Assembly (NCBI GenBank): GCA_011800155.1
Contig: CM022374.1
Coordinates: forward strand, 248,001 to 312,000
Origin: Flammulina velutipes
Lineage: Eukaryota > Basidiomycota > Agaricomycetes > Agaricales > Physalacriaceae
Direction of reading: 5' to 3'
Length of the DNA: 64,000 nt
Shown: positions 21,880 to 33,119 of the stretch, in pieces
How positions within the stretch are numbered: position 1 is the first letter of the stretch
Layout: each line of letters starts with the position of its first letter
The notes under the pieces: generated by a model
What the model saw: the letters and a program-made list of their open reading frames with translations, nothing else
What the model was told of the DNA's origin: nothing
The model's database searches: none
Position numbers and translations under genes: made by a program

Positions 21880-23196
21880 CTATACATACCGTCGTTGTCT
21901 TTTCCATTGACAATGACCGCCTGTTGTGCAAGCTAAAGCCCAAAAACTGGCGTCTTCAGCCATCTGCGTTTCACATTAGTATCATCCATACTACAGGGAC
22001 ACTTACTTGCCTCTCATAGAGTTGCTTTCATCTCGTTAGTATTATAGTACGCTTCAAAAGTAGTAGCGTGTTCCTATATTCCTTCAGTGACACAAAGAAC
22101 CTAGAAGAACTGAACGACTTGAGTCTCAGCCGCTTGTCTTATGGGTCTTGAGGCATGTAGTATCGCAATGAGGGTATCAGCAACTCGTTTGTCCGTGAGT
22201 AGATATGCGGAGTGTCTAAAGAGACTCGGGGCCCTTTGCTACGCGTCAGATATGAGGCTAGACGACAATCAGATGTACATACGATCTCCGTCAGAGCCAC
22301 TGCATACATGCCTGCTCGGGACGTTTGAAAGCGTGGTCTTCCGTCCTGGATCGACCCAGGGAATTTCAGATACCCCTTGGTTGGTCTAATCAACATTCAG
22401 TCAGCCTTGACGGAATGAAAATCGATTGGCACTTACATGCTTTTATTCACAAGCTCAATACATGGGCCCAATACAAGCATTACCGAAAATCGGATTAGTT
22501 ACGCCCAAAAGTACACCGGCTTTCGACGGCAGCTCGTCCATCCACGTTGAACGGCAATTATGGTGTACTGTGGAGTAGGGTCGTATGTCCTCTGAGAGTG
22601 GGGTTGGTCGAAGAAGGTCTCGAAGACACCATTTGGCTCAACTGGCTAAGTGAGGGACCGAAGGCTAGAATGGGTTCGCAAAGCACGACGTATTGCGATG
22701 CCAATGCTTCGAAAAGTAATATCAGCGAAGGGTTCGAATGGAGAAGAGGATGCGGCGTATTTGCGTGAATTGCATGCAGTAGATCAGTGGGCCGGGACGG
22801 AATTTTTTGTTGAACGACGAAGTGATATCTATTAGCTGCGGAGAATCAAGGAAAGACACCATCAAGCACAGTCACGTCGTCTCCAGTTTGATGAGGTGGG
22901 GCGACAAGGGGAGCATCGACGTTCTGCGAGCGTTATAATTTGGCGACATCGGTAGAAACGTTAGAGATGAAAGGACGTGAGCTGTCAGTTCCTGACGCGA
23001 ACATCGTGTGCCCAGTGCGGATGCCAACGTCGTCGTCGTCGCCATCGAGGTCCTGAAGCGTGAGTTTGGTCTTCATCGTCGTTCCCGCCCTCGTCGTCGT
23101 CGTCGCGCTACGCGATGGTGATGGTGGGAGGCAGAATTCAATTTCAATATTCAAGAGGCAATCCCGCCGGCTTGGGTTTCTTCCCACGCCCATCAT
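21880..23196 (-). pseudogene. Decayed DENND6 homologue (left copy)
   Basis: Remnants of the gene that is intact at 54658-56707. The N-terminal exon is recognisable (MKTKLTLQDLDGDDDDVGIR) but runs into a stop after ~40 residues, where the intact copy continues. Sequence equivalent to the DENN core survives only as fragments; for example 22465-22560 matches the ILGVTNPFF region. The C-terminal part around 22140-22390 still shows SRTNELLIP but is frameshifted and ends early. The left version is about 0.8 kb shorter, so internal deletions explain much of the size difference between the arms. Confidence 0.75.
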
Positions 23197-23289
23197 GATC
23201 AGTCAAGTTCATCCTTCTTCGATTGAGAAATATAGCTATATAATGAAAGATACAGGTGCAATGACACTACGAAACTCAGCGTCACTAGC

Positions 23290-23712
23290 TCACTTGCTCT
23301 TGGATTTCTTCTTCTTGCGCCCCGACTCCTCCACAGGCTCATCCAACTGACGACGCTTTTTGGATTTCGACTTCTTTCCAGCTCCAGTACCTTCCTCTCT
23401 CAAAGAACCTGGCCCGTCCGTATCCTTCGCTGATTTTGTTGGCACAGCAGTAGCTGTTTCCGTTGGCACCTCGGTTGTTGGCGCCATTTCCATGTATACA
23501 TCCGCGATTAGGTTCCACTGCCTAAGCACGTCGTCCGGGATGGGATACGGGGGATCCTTAGCCTTCACGCTCTTCACTTTGTCGATCTCATTTAGCTCTG
23601 TGGCTCTCTGGATGAAATAAGGCGCCACCGCCAACGCTGCGGCAACCTTCTTCTTTGCCTCGAATTCTTCAGCAACTTTCTTTTCAATATTTTTCAGTCG
23701 CTGATCACTCAT
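23290..23712 (-). CDS. 140-aa Lys-rich protein of unknown function (left copy)
   Basis: Intronless 140-aa ORF starting MSDQRLKNIEKKVAEEFEAK. The N-terminal ~85 residues look helical and folded (AALAVAPYFIQRATELNEID, PPYPIPDDVLRQWNLIADVY). A Thr/Ala/Pro linker leads to a very basic end with repeated KSKSKKRR and KKKKSKSK, like a nuclear or nucleolar localisation signal. I do not recognise the family. The right copy (54028-54450) has the same length with 7-8 residue changes and no frameshift, which suggests both are under selection. Confidence 0.75.
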   Translation of the reverse strand: MSDQRLKNIEKKVAEEFEAKKKVAAALAVAPYFIQRATELNEIDKVKSVKAKDPPYPIPDDVLRQWNLIADVYMEMAPTTEVPTETATAVPTKSAKDTDGPGSLREEGTGAGKKSKSKKRRQLDEPVEESGRKKKKSKSK

Positions 23713-24631
23713 GATCTGTTGGCGTGCGAAAAGCGGTAGATCGTCTATGCCGAACTGTCAGCTTGCACAAACGGCTGAAGAGTCGGCTCTTCTGCTCACC
23801 ATAACGGGTTTGCATAGTGACTGTTGGTGCGGGAACTAATGTCTAATTAGTCGTTATATAGTGGCTTCCTTGCTCGCGGGCCATCCCAAACCATTGTCCT
23901 TCAGTGATTGTTTGTTCCAATTTCGGTCGTTTGTGAATGCCATTGTGCGTGACTGAATTCCCAATTGCAGTCCATTGTGTTTCTGACAGCGACCATTAGC
24001 CTCACTTGACTCCAAAGACTATTGTCCGTTTTCCAACGTCGGGTTCTACCAATGTGCGCCACATAACATCCTGACGTCACTATATCTCACAGCGTCGGCT
24101 AACACCGTTTTCCCATCGTGATCAACAGAATGGACCTCGAGTTGATACGCGATACATTGCACTAGCAGCTGCAAGACGAATGGACATCTAGGCCCAACAT
24201 GACCTGAACGTATCAGTCTCATCCTGCCTCTTTTTGACCGTTTCAAAGTGTTCCAGCTGTTGAGGGATCGTTCTCAGCTGTTTTCATCACATCTCCAGGT
24301 CTATCGTCAGCGATTAAACAACGAGCACGCCGATATATTCAATTATCGCTCCAAACCATTTCCAATCGTGCCCAAGCGCCACCAATCTATCTTTGAGATC
24401 CAACCACTCGAGACGGTTCGAGACGCCATCTTCCGATATTGACCGCCTCATGCCTTGGTCCCGCCGTTGCGCATTGATACCCTGACACCGGGCGGGCAGT
24501 GGCTGCGTGTTCCAGACCGGCCGTTTCCCGTATCAACTCATGTCTGGCCGTGGGCTGGATTCATAGGGATACCATATACAAAAGGGCGATACCTCCAAGG
24601 TCGCTCAAAGTATCTTCCCACCACAAATCCA
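23713..24631. other. Divergent promoter region between the Lys-rich and COX-like genes (left)
   Basis: About 920 bp shared with 53109-54027 in the other arm. It contains an ORF fragment (MFQLLRDRSQLFSSHLQVYR...) open for 116 aa in the right arm but broken here by a TGA at 24440, so it is probably not a gene. A TGTGGCGCA site is at 24056-24064. Confidence 0.5.
24056..24064 (-). promoter_or_regulatory. Dispersed 9-mer TGTGGCGCA
   Basis: Exact copy on the minus strand, conserved in the right arm at 53677-53685. Confidence 0.45.
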
Positions 24632-24991
24632 ATGAACGCGTTCTCCAGCTCCACTCGCCTCGGTACCTCCATCCGATCATCTGTGTTACGCCACGGCCAG
24701 CGTCGTAGTATATGGGGAACCTCTCTCGCCAAGCCACACACCAACACAGATGTACGCACACAGTCTCTTCCCTTTTGTCGACGTAAGCTCATCTAGATTG
24801 AATAGCATATGCCATTCAACTACCTGAACAAGCGGGCATTCACCTACAAATATGTCTCTTATCTCGGCTTTGGCTTTGCCCTTCCATGGGTAGCTGTTGG
24901 ATGGAGATGGTACGATCGTTTGATATCTTAGGTTATGGTCACTGACGATGATGTGACTAGGTATCGCCCAGGCGGACTGAAGAATCCTTAG
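24632..24991 (+). CDS. Probable cytochrome c oxidase subunit VIIc/Cox8-like (left copy)
   Basis: Exons 24632-24751, 24806-24909 and 24961-24991 give 84 aa, with introns of 54 and 51 nt. The N-terminus MNAFSSSTRLGTSIRSSVLR is Arg/Ser-rich without acids, a typical mitochondrial presequence. The mature part has the phrase HMPFNYLNKRAFTYKYVSYL followed by one membrane segment GFGFALPWVAVGW and a short tail. The N-x-PF-N entry to a single helix with GFxLP is the pattern of COX7C/Cox8, an inner-membrane subunit of complex IV. The family call rests on that pattern and size only. The right copy differs at two residues of 84, both in the presequence. Confidence 0.6.
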
Positions 24992-25067
24992 TTCAAACGC
25001 ATGCTAATGTAACCTTCGATACCTTACCTGCTCTTCTATGTATATCACTCAAATGAATGTGGATGGG

Positions 25068-25076
25068 TGTGGCGCA
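25068..25076 (+). promoter_or_regulatory. Dispersed 9-mer TGTGGCGCA at inner arm boundary
   Basis: Exact copy within 15 bp of the inner end of the left arm, 77 bp past the COX-like stop; its partner is at 52664-52672. Confidence 0.45.
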
Positions 25077-25322
25077 CACACCACCATTGTACCATACTGC
25101 CTTCCGCTGTTTCTGTCAAGACATATTTGGTAACCGAGCCAGTACCACGTCGAGGCTAGGAGCTCTGACTCTTGGCACTGTGAATATGCCCTTCAGGTCG
25201 AAAGAGATGGGATATGCAAGCACCCAAGTATAATACGCGTCTCAGAATACCCTAGAAAGAGGAAAGCAAGATAATAATTATAGCAACAAACAAATGCGTC
25301 CCAGAGAAAAACGATCCCCTTT

Positions 25323-27786
25323 TCATCCCTCAACAGAGTCACCCGCACCCTCCTTGTGTGATGGCGGTCTCTTCCTTTCATATGCCCGAGTAAAGTGAAT
25401 CCCATCCAATTCAACCATAGGCGTTGTCCCCGGCGCGAAATCCGTCGGTGCCGAGCAAGGCGCCAACTTCAGCTTTTGTAGGTCCGCGTATGAGTTTGCC
25501 CTGCTCCTCGGAGAGCCATTGACAGGCTCAGGCAAGTACGCGATGACATGCTCGTAATCCCCAGAGTCACTTTCATCACTCTCGTCGCCTTCCGCCGGGT
25601 GTGGGGCGTCGCCGCTCCAAGCGTTCGTGCCCCTCGTCGCGCTATGGCTCCAGCCGAAGAGACGCTCGTCAAGCCATGTCATGGGATGTGTAAGACCAAG
25701 ACCCTGTGCGTCGACGGCGCCAGTGCTGCTGATACGACTCCAAAGGCCCGGTACACCGCTTGGAGGCGGGGCGACAGATGCAGGTTGCATTTGCTGTAAA
25801 CGATATGGTAAACCAACAGCAAATGTATCAAAGGAGGACATACCTGATGGAAGTCGTCGAAGATTTGGGGGCCAAAATGGTTGATTACATCGGATACTTG
25901 GTTGGAAAGTCTCTCCCTGGTAGCCTTCACTTCGTCCAACCGACGTTGCCCTCCCGGAAGTAGTGCTAGGATAAGAGGTCGAAGGGACCTAGTAAAGAGT
26001 CAACACAATGAACGGCGTCTTCAGGCTAGGTGTGAACTTACTTGAGAACATCGAAGCCAGCTTCGCCAAATTTTAGGGCAGCGAAGTTCATGAACGGGAG
26101 TGCGGAAATGACGGCCATGGGTGTTAGAATTCTATATAACATGGGGAATCGAGCGCGGATAGCAAGGAAGGTTGCCATCGCTGCATAAGCGCTATAAAGC
26201 AGAGGTGCCATCCCCAAGGAGATCAGCACTTTCCAAGTAGCAAGTACATCGCGACCAGCAATCTTGACAGTCGAGGCAGCAAGCGCCTCTACAAAAAGTC
26301 GTCAATGGGTCACATTTGGATAGGAATAGTGAGATCCCACCTTTCGCTTTCCTTCGCGACAAAATCGAAGCGACGATGAATATGGGAGCATTCAGTATCG
26401 TTCCTGGAAGTGCCAGTGTGGTCCATGCCATGAGCAGGCCTACACGGTATCCTAATAGACCCAATGTCGACAGACTAGCCTTCTGTGCTCGTGGAACCTG
26501 GTGATCCCTAAGCCCGAGGTCCCTCAAAGTCCTGTTGTACTTGAGAACATCTGACCGAAGCTGTACGAGCTGTGGGTCGTCCTTGAAGTGTGTATATCCT
26601 TCCAACAGCCGACGGTTCATCTCCACCACCTGACCGAGAGTGGGGTGTTCAAACGGCGTTTTGTATAGACGTCGAATAGCCTGAATGAGCATAAGGGTGT
26701 CGTAGTCGGGGGCACGAACAGTGACCGTCTTCAACGCGTCATAAATGAGGTCCAAGAACTTTTGTACTGCTTCGCGTTTCTGTGCGCCGCCTTGTTTGAA
26801 CATTTCGACGTACTCGGGAGGGACATCGAATGCTGTTCCGTACTCGACCACGCCACGAGATCGGAAGCGATGCGCATGGAAGTAGGCTAGTCCGACCGGT
26901 ACAATCTTCACTTTGAGTTCCGGGTTGTTGGCCATAGCGCCTAAGGCCATAATAGATACACCAGCTTTGAGAGGGAGGAGATCGGTTCTATCGTGACTGC
27001 CACCTGTAAAAATCTTAGTTAGTCATAGCACCTAGGTTAGGTAGTCAAAGTGTACCTTCAGGAAAGATACCGATGCTCCCGTCGTTTTGCAAGGCCTCGT
27101 AGACATGACGATACATGACTTGCTGGTCAACGTAAGGCAAAGTCTTGAATTCTATGCCCTCCTCGAGTTCCCGGAGCTTGGTTGTGCCTTTCTCCCCGCC
27201 AAACTCCTTCTTGATACGGAGTCTGGTATCGGATACGACTTCGACGACTTCGGCGACAGCAGACCCAAATGAGCGTGGAAGCATGAGTTGCATCTTGGGT
27301 TTGAGCTCTGTGGCGAATTGTGTGTTATAGCCTATGACCAGACATGGATCGTCGGGAGATATTCGTATCTTGCCAGTTCCACTCTTTGCCGAGTCCGTCG
27401 CGCGTATCACAGGTACTGCATGATCGTTAGCACAGTGTTTGGGACACGATAGAGTACGAACTTGCTCGCATCATTCGGCCAAAAAGCCCAACAAACTTCC
27501 GTTCCAAGCTCTTCGCGGCGACCAGAAACTGAACGCGTCTATTTGTTTCTTTGTAGACCTCTAAGCTCAAATTCAGATCCAAAAACTACCCAAGCGATAA
27601 GTTAATGGGCTCCATTTAACGCGTATGGCAACTCACTTGATTATGGTGGGGTGCCCCAACGAATATCACTGGGCCAGTTCGCGGAATGTTGAACGCGCCC
27701 CGAGGTCTGATCTCACGAAAGAAAACAGCGAGCACAATCCGCCAGAACAACATGGCCGCATCGTAAGAGAGGTCAGAGTTGGCCAT
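25323..27786 (-). CDS. SCT1: Glycerol-3-phosphate / DHAP acyltransferase
   Basis: ER-membrane enzyme for the first step of phospholipid and triacylglycerol synthesis (yeast Sct1/Gpt2 type), ~735 aa in about seven exons. The start at 27786 gives MANSDLSYDAAMLFWRIVLA, directly before a membrane segment and FFREIRPRGAFNIP. PlsC motifs: HNQFLD (catalytic HxxxxD, split by an intron after PHHNQ), then GIFPEGGSHDRTDLLPLKAG. VPVGLAYFHAHRFRSR further on is typical of the family. Two to three hydrophobic segments lie near the C-terminal third (TLALPGTILNAPIFIVASIL). The tail is acidic and Ser-rich, like the phosphorylated tails of the yeast enzymes. It ends convergently with the COX-like gene 331 bp away. 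Confidence 0.93.
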
Positions 27787-28205
27787 GTCGGTACACGATG
27801 GAAGGAGGTCAACGTTGGGGAACCGAGCAGGGACTGATTTGAGCCATTCCACGTGTTTGCGGCCTTCGGCTATTCCAGGCCGGCCGAAAACGGACAACGC
27901 CAAAGCAGGTGTATTTGTGCCAGTCGAAGGGATGGTGGTGACGGACGGTCTACAGTTGAGAACCAGAACGTTTGGATGGAGATGGCCAAAGCTCCATTGG
28001 GTGGATGGAAACTGGGTGGTAGGCTCGTAATCGGACGATACATGTAAAAACGGCTACTATATCGTCCCAGGTCAATCGGCGATACACATACACCAAGGTA
28101 AAAAGACATACGATGCCACGTCCGAGAGTTTTCTGCCTCAAATCACCAAATCTCGAAGACAGACAATGGCCAGGTTGGTAGAACCCGGACCGTGGCGGCC
28201 TACGA

Positions 28206-29142
28206 TCATTGCTGGCTGGACTTGAAGGACCAATTAAAAACCTCTTTTCCTATCTTCAAAGAGACGGAATCTGCATCGTAGTGAACAGACTTGGCCGTCA
28301 AGCGTCCTTGGAAACGCTCATCCAATGACGCGATAAGGTCTTCCGAAAAGGCAGTTGTTGACAGCATCCAAGCGATAGAGGCGTGGAATCGTGGCGACGC
28401 GTAGTACTCTTTCTGTCGTAGTTGCTCGAGAAATGGTTTGAGGCCGCTGGAGAGCCGCGAAAGCTAGCACAAACGATTGGTATAATAGATACGGATACCC
28501 GAGGGACCTACGTTGTCATGACCAGCACCAATTTCGACAGCAAGGAATGCTCGGGTGTGTTCGTCATTGGTGAGCGCGCCAAAGGACGCGAAGGATACAG
28601 TGAAACTAATTGGGGGGTCAGTCAAATCAATCTGCAGCATTATGGCGAGCACTGACGGAGAAGAAGTAGATGCCAACGCCTTCACTGTCCTCTTGAGTTC
28701 GTCTCTCTGGTAGGCTCGCAAGAAGATGGGGCGCGATAGGGATACATGCAACTCTGGCGTCTTGTTTGTGTCCTGACTCCAGAAATCGTGCAGCGCAGGT
28801 ATCTGCACTCTCGCAGCCTCGATGGCTTCTGTGAGGATTGAGTACAGTCCTGAATGTCGCTTAATCTTCAGGTTGACGTAGACGTGTGCTGCCCACTGGC
28901 CATCCACATGCGGTGTAGTGCGTATTCTGCCTTGATGAGCAGATGGATCATCTATGGGCGCCACAACGACCAGTTTAGACGACAGGGATGGCAATTTCCT
29001 GGAACAATGTCAGGATGAAAAACTGGATTGTATTCGTCGCGTACTTTCGTTTGAGCGTGACTTTGTCGCGCTCTCTGCTGCTTGAGGCTGCCTCTTCTTC
29101 ATCGGAGCTCGAATACTCGACTAGCAACGCGTTTCTTTTCAT
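28206..29142 (-). CDS. USB1: U6 snRNA phosphodiesterase Usb1
   Basis: 3'-5' exonuclease of the 2H phosphoesterase fold that trims and protects the U6 snRNA 3' end. The start at 29142 gives MKRNALLVEYSSSDEEEAAS, the usual acidic head, then a short intron. Both catalytic HxS tetrapeptides are present: ELHVSLSRPIFLRAYQRDEL in the middle exon and SPRFHASIAWML near the C-terminus. Other family stretches are GQWAAHVYVNLKI and FTVSFASFGALTNDEHTRAF. The end is FNWSFKSSQQ, total ~270 aa. All exon joins keep frame. It is divergent from the small SnoaL-like gene, with ~400 bp between starts. Confidence 0.9.
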
Positions 29143-29550
29143 CGATTGCGCTATCCGAGACGACGATGGTGGTGGAAGGAGGAAAACGAATGAAATGTGA
29201 TTGTGTTTGTTTTGAACACGCGAGCCACGTGTTTCAAACCTGAACGCCACACTGATAAAACCGTTCTAACTACACGCCAGGCAACATGCCAGGCATCCGT
29301 ATTCAGGATAGCTTGAGCCTACAAAGATAGTTCCATTGAAAGAACAAGAGCGACTTGATGTGACATTCGTTTGACAAGCCCAGGTACGCATGTACCTACC
29401 AGTAGGTACGGCAGTTTCCTGTTTCCGGTGAGTTTATTGTGTGGCCAACAAAGAAAGATCCCAAATGGGACGCTAACCGCTGATTACCCTTTCCATATAC
29501 TAAGAATTCTCAGGCTAAGAATGCTTATAAGCAGTGCGAAACGCTGAGCG

Positions 29551-30173
29551 ATGGGCGCAGCACTTCTTTCCCTAGCATTCGCTTCAATCAACTCGATATC
29601 CATGTCTTCCGTTTCTACAGCAGACTACGAGGCAGCCCAAGTATGGACGACTGAGGTATATGTTTCTAGCCCGTCTCCGACAAGGAACGACTCGACTTAC
29701 CTCCGAGTCCGAAGTTCTACCGCCTCCTGGACGCTGGAGACCTTGCAACGCTCGCATCTACATTCTTGAAACCAGACGTGACCTTCACCTATACCAACTT
29801 TCCAACTTTGAAAGGACGCGAAGCCGTCGTTCAGATCCTCGGCACCCCCACCGCAAGTCCTCTTGCACAGATGAAGCATAGGTGAGCATCCTATCTTCGT
29901 AGTTCTAGCCGCCTGCTGATACCTCCCAACAGCATCGTCGATCTAGTAGTATTGACCAATCGTCTTATGATTGGACTAGAGGGACATGTCAAATTCGTCA
30001 ACGGCGATGAAGACTTCATGAGAGGATTCGTCGTGCTAGAAAAAGACGTCGAGGTAAGACAATGCAATCGATGAGGAGAGCTAACTTACCAACGAAATAA
30101 TGTACAGGAGACCCAAGCGTCCGACTATCGGGTGTACGGAGACTTCACGCCACTCATGAAAGCTAGGGCATAG
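29551..30173 (+). CDS. NTF2/SnoaL-like small protein (third in window)
   Basis: Four exons; the first ends ...YEAAQVWTTE and joins FYRLLDAGDLATLASTFLKP, then SIVDLVVLTNRLMIGLEGHV and finally ETQASDYRVYGDFTPLMKAR. The cone-shaped NTF2-like pattern is clear: an opening helix, a VTFTYTNFPTLKGREAVVQI segment, and paired strands. The first ATG (29551) gives a mildly hydrophobic leader, LLSLAFASINSIS; a second ATG at 29602 would remove it, so secretion is undecided. It is not closely similar to the tandem pair at 9.9-11.4 kb. Function unknown. Confidence 0.7.
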
Positions 30174-30402
30174 ATCATACAAAACCACTGTCAATGCCTC
30201 GTCCTTTATTGATATCGTCATGAGTCCAGTTCTGTTCGTCGTGCAATGAAGACCAGCACAAGATATGTCCCGTGAAATTAGGTTCAACGACTAAGATGGC
30301 AACGGAAGCCTTGTCAGACTTGCTTCAGCGCTCAAAGGTCCAACTTTCAGCGACTACCAATACGCTAGATATCATGGAGGGAATACCTTCGGTTGATGGA
30401 AA

Positions 30403-30459
30403 GTTGCTTGGAAGTTTGGAAGTTGCTTGGAAGTTTGGAAGTTGCTTGGAAGTTTGGAA
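30403..30459 (+). repeat. Perfect 19-bp tandem repeat, three copies
   Basis: Unit GTTGCTTGGAAGTTTGGAA repeated exactly three times at 30403-30421, 30422-30440 and 30441-30459, between two convergent genes. Perfect identity points to recent slippage. Confidence 0.9.
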
Positions 30460-30582
30460 GTTGATAATGATGAGTGAGATATTCCCAGAGACAATACCTC
30501 GGCTCATGATGGCGGAACTCTTCGAATTTCTCCGCTAGATCGGCGGTTGGACAACAGTGACCAAAAGTAGATCATGAGCATA

Positions 30583-30591
30583 TGTGGCGCA
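30583..30591 (+). promoter_or_regulatory. Dispersed 9-mer TGTGGCGCA
   Basis: Exact copy in the spacer between convergent genes, 157 bp beyond the 3' end of the gene at 30748. Confidence 0.4.
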
Positions 30592-30747
30592 CTTGCGTAA
30601 GGCAGCGCAAGAGAAAAACTATCTTATCAATGTGTTTGGAAGTCTGTCACACAGCCTCAATAAGCGGAAGGGATAAGAAAATCGTATAGCTACACGCACC
30701 AGTAAGCTACCCTACATATCTACAGCATGTACATATGATAATGCCAA

Positions 30748-31938
30748 TCAACGAAGGGATTCAACAAAAGGTGGAGGTATGAATGGTGTCGTTGGCCTTC
30801 GGTCTATCTGTCCCGGATGTAAGGAAAATTCATTCTGCGTCGGAAAGAATGGAATGGACGGAGTGGATTGTAGATTTGATAGAGAAGAAGGATTCGGAGA
30901 AAAGTGAGTTGGGTAAAATCCAGAAGGTATATGATGGTCGAAAGGAAGATCAGGAATAATCGCGTTTCCCGACAAGCCGCGTCCATCATAGAGAGTTGGA
31001 TGGATCGATGAGTCTCTCAAAGGTGGAGGAATAAATGGAATAGGAGAGACGTCCGTGGCTTTGTTGACTGATGAGCCGAGGTATGGATCGGGTGCCGGCG
31101 AAGAGTCAAACATTGGGTGAGAGAAAGTGTCTGTGTTAGAATGCGACGGAGGTGCGATGCTGCTAACGTTGTGGCCAAAAGCTTCAGACCGAAGTTTATC
31201 CTCCCATTTCTGGATTGCCTGTTGCTCCGACGCCGATAGATCCATACCCGCCGTTCCTTGTGGCTGTAGCCATGGGGCATCCTGGACAAAATATACGACC
31301 TGACGTATCCTCTGTCGGAGCTCTTCCAGTTTCCGCGGATCATAGAGATCGTATCGCATACTGGGGCACTCCGTTCTCAGCCACCGCTCTACCACGTCAG
31401 CTGTCCACTTGACACCCCGCATTCGCGTACCATTCCGCAAGAGGGCACAGATGTCGACCATATCGTATTTGCCATACCGTATTAGCTTGAGAGCAACACC
31501 CCAAAACGGCGTCACACTGACGAGGACGAGGCGTCTGTTCGGCGACGTGAAAATGGTATGCAGAGCGAGGTTGTTTGGCTGAATTGATGCATGGTACACG
31601 GGGTCATGAGGTGGTGTTTGGGAAACGGGCAGTGAGATATCAGCTTCGGCATTCATCCAGTCAATGCCTAGCCCAGGAAATTTGAGAGCGGTTTTATAGA
31701 TACATTGGAGAAGGTCCGTAGCAGCCTCTGGGCCGTATTCAGCCACTACACCCCTGTGGAGGTAGTCGATATCCATGGTGGAGACCCGCTGAGTTGGTAT
31801 ACGCTCTAGGCCTGGATGTAAAAGCATGCAGGCGCCGCCATGGACGACGATCCTTAGCGAGATAGAGAGGATATTAGACAAGTAGACAAGGAGCGTCTCC
31901 AGCATTGGCTTCGTCAACGGAAGCGTGTTTTGCGTCAT
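30748..31938 (-). CDS. Uncharacterised protein with nucleotidyltransferase-fold signature
   Basis: Intronless ORF of 396 aa. The N-terminal ~200 residues show the pattern of the pol-beta/MNT nucleotidyltransferase fold: VVHGGACMLLHPGL (the hGG loop) followed after 12 residues by VSTMDIDYLHRG (the DxD metal site), and a later possible third acid in GIDWMNAEADISLP. A helical region (KYDMVDICALLRNGTRMRGV) follows, as in AbiEii/DUF6036-like enzymes. The C-terminal ~150 residues are Pro/Ser-rich and disordered, ending ...TPFIPPPFVESLR. The repeated phrase PFIPPP near 31040 and at the end suggests short linear motifs. No substrate can be proposed. It ends convergently with the SnoaL-like gene. Confidence 0.75.
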   Translation of the reverse strand: MTQNTLPLTKPMLETLLVYLSNILSISLRIVVHGGACMLLHPGLERIPTQRVSTMDIDYLHRGVVAEYGPEAATDLLQCIYKTALKFPGLGIDWMNAEADISLPVSQTPPHDPVYHASIQPNNLALHTIFTSPNRRLVLVSVTPFWGVALKLIRYGKYDMVDICALLRNGTRMRGVKWTADVVERWLRTECPSMRYDLYDPRKLEELRQRIRQVVYFVQDAPWLQPQGTAGMDLSASEQQAIQKWEDKLRSEAFGHNVSSIAPPSHSNTDTFSHPMFDSSPAPDPYLGSSVNKATDVSPIPFIPPPLRDSSIHPTLYDGRGLSGNAIIPDLPFDHHIPSGFYPTHFSPNPSSLSNLQSTPSIPFFPTQNEFSLHPGQIDRRPTTPFIPPPFVESLR

Positions 31939-33119
31939 CTAGCGGGCCTTCATGGTGTCAAGACTCGGAAAGTCGCGCCATGGATCTGACTGAGCCTACC
32001 CTTGTGTGGTCTGACAGAGGAAGAGCTTGATATCTGTAAATAGCTGAGTTGCGAGACCCTGTAGTACATGAATTACGCACGTCCGTACTGCTTGCGAGTG
32101 TCAAGGCAGGAGACTGAGCGGAGAAGTGCAAGAAGTTACTCGACAATGGCTAGTCGGCGCTGATTAGATGCACGTGTGTGCCACGTGTTATATTGATCGA
32201 TCGTAACCAAGTTGCTGGCGCGTCTTTTCTGTTTTTAACCTTGACCAGCTGCAGTTCATGAATCAAATCGACCATGAATATCGCCGTAACTCGTATCATT
32301 AAAACGATCTTCCGTTCTCCTTACGATGCTGTCCGGGCTGTGTTCCCTGCGGGACAATATGGCCGCAACGCGTCTGGTAGCAGGTCTGGTATCAGCCTAA
32401 CACAACCTCGAAGGGCGCCAACAGGACAATTTTAAGGTCCAGCGAGTTCTTTAAAAAAACTCTGCAGGGCATAAACATACCTCCGTCCGGCATGTTCATA
32501 GACGGAGTCTACTCCAAACGCATCCTTTGTTCCGATTATGAGTCCTCACACGGAATTTCGAAAGGATGTATTGTAAGTCTATAGGTTATCTCTGAATAGA
32601 TCTACTAATACCGCAACGTTTACGGATGATGGCGCGGTATAGAAGGTAAATGTGTTTAATGCCAGTCGTCTCATCTTGAAGCTGATCTTCCCACGTTCCA
32701 GTAATCCGTTCATCAGGCTGGGTGTCTATCAATTTCCTTCGAACTGGCTTTTTTGAGCTTTCGGACCCGCTCCGTTCACTTTGAAGGAAGGACGGAGGAC
32801 ATTTGTGGGCTGGCGTTGGAGATGTCAGTCACGAAAGCTGTCATTCATATATTTCTACTGACAGTATACTTGTCCTAGTGCGAAAGTCCAGAGTTTCTTT
32901 CCATGCGGGTGTCGTAGCAGGGCTGCTCGTACCCAAGAAACCACAAGCACGTAAACCAGTAAAATGAATGAACTTCAGATGGAATATCATGGAATACGGG
33001 GTCAGGTTCGTCTTCTGAGTCCGGCCGGACAAGGGACTGATCGATCGTTCATAAAGTGGTCGCTTTTAAGCCCAACGTCTTCGTGAGGCCCGTTCACCTT
33101 CACTTCAGCCTGGTCGACT
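31939..33119. other. Intergenic region, no gene supported
   Basis: About 1.2 kb between divergent genes. The longest candidate is a 53-codon ORF at 32276 with no recognisable feature. Promoters of both neighbours should lie here. Confidence 0.5.

Larger units (their letters stand above)
19345..25091 (-). repeat. Left arm of a large inverted segmental duplication
   Basis: This block aligns, by eye and in reverse complement, with 52649-59140. It carries the same gene order read from outside inwards: SC15-like, DENND6 (decayed here), 140-aa Lys-rich protein, COX VIIc-like. Identity is high over coding parts (82 of 84 residues in the COX-like protein, about 95% in the Lys-rich protein, near 90% in the SC15-like one) and patchy between genes. 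The outer end fades in the T-rich tract after the SC15 3' UTR. The inner end is sharp, about 15 bp beyond a TGTGGCGCA motif at 25068. Confidence 0.9.

Noticed and set aside
21913..21936. Mini-ORF ending CCAS, considered as a CaaX pheromone precursor
   Set aside because: It is antisense to the decayed DENND6 C-terminus, with no pheromone-like body or receptor gene nearby.
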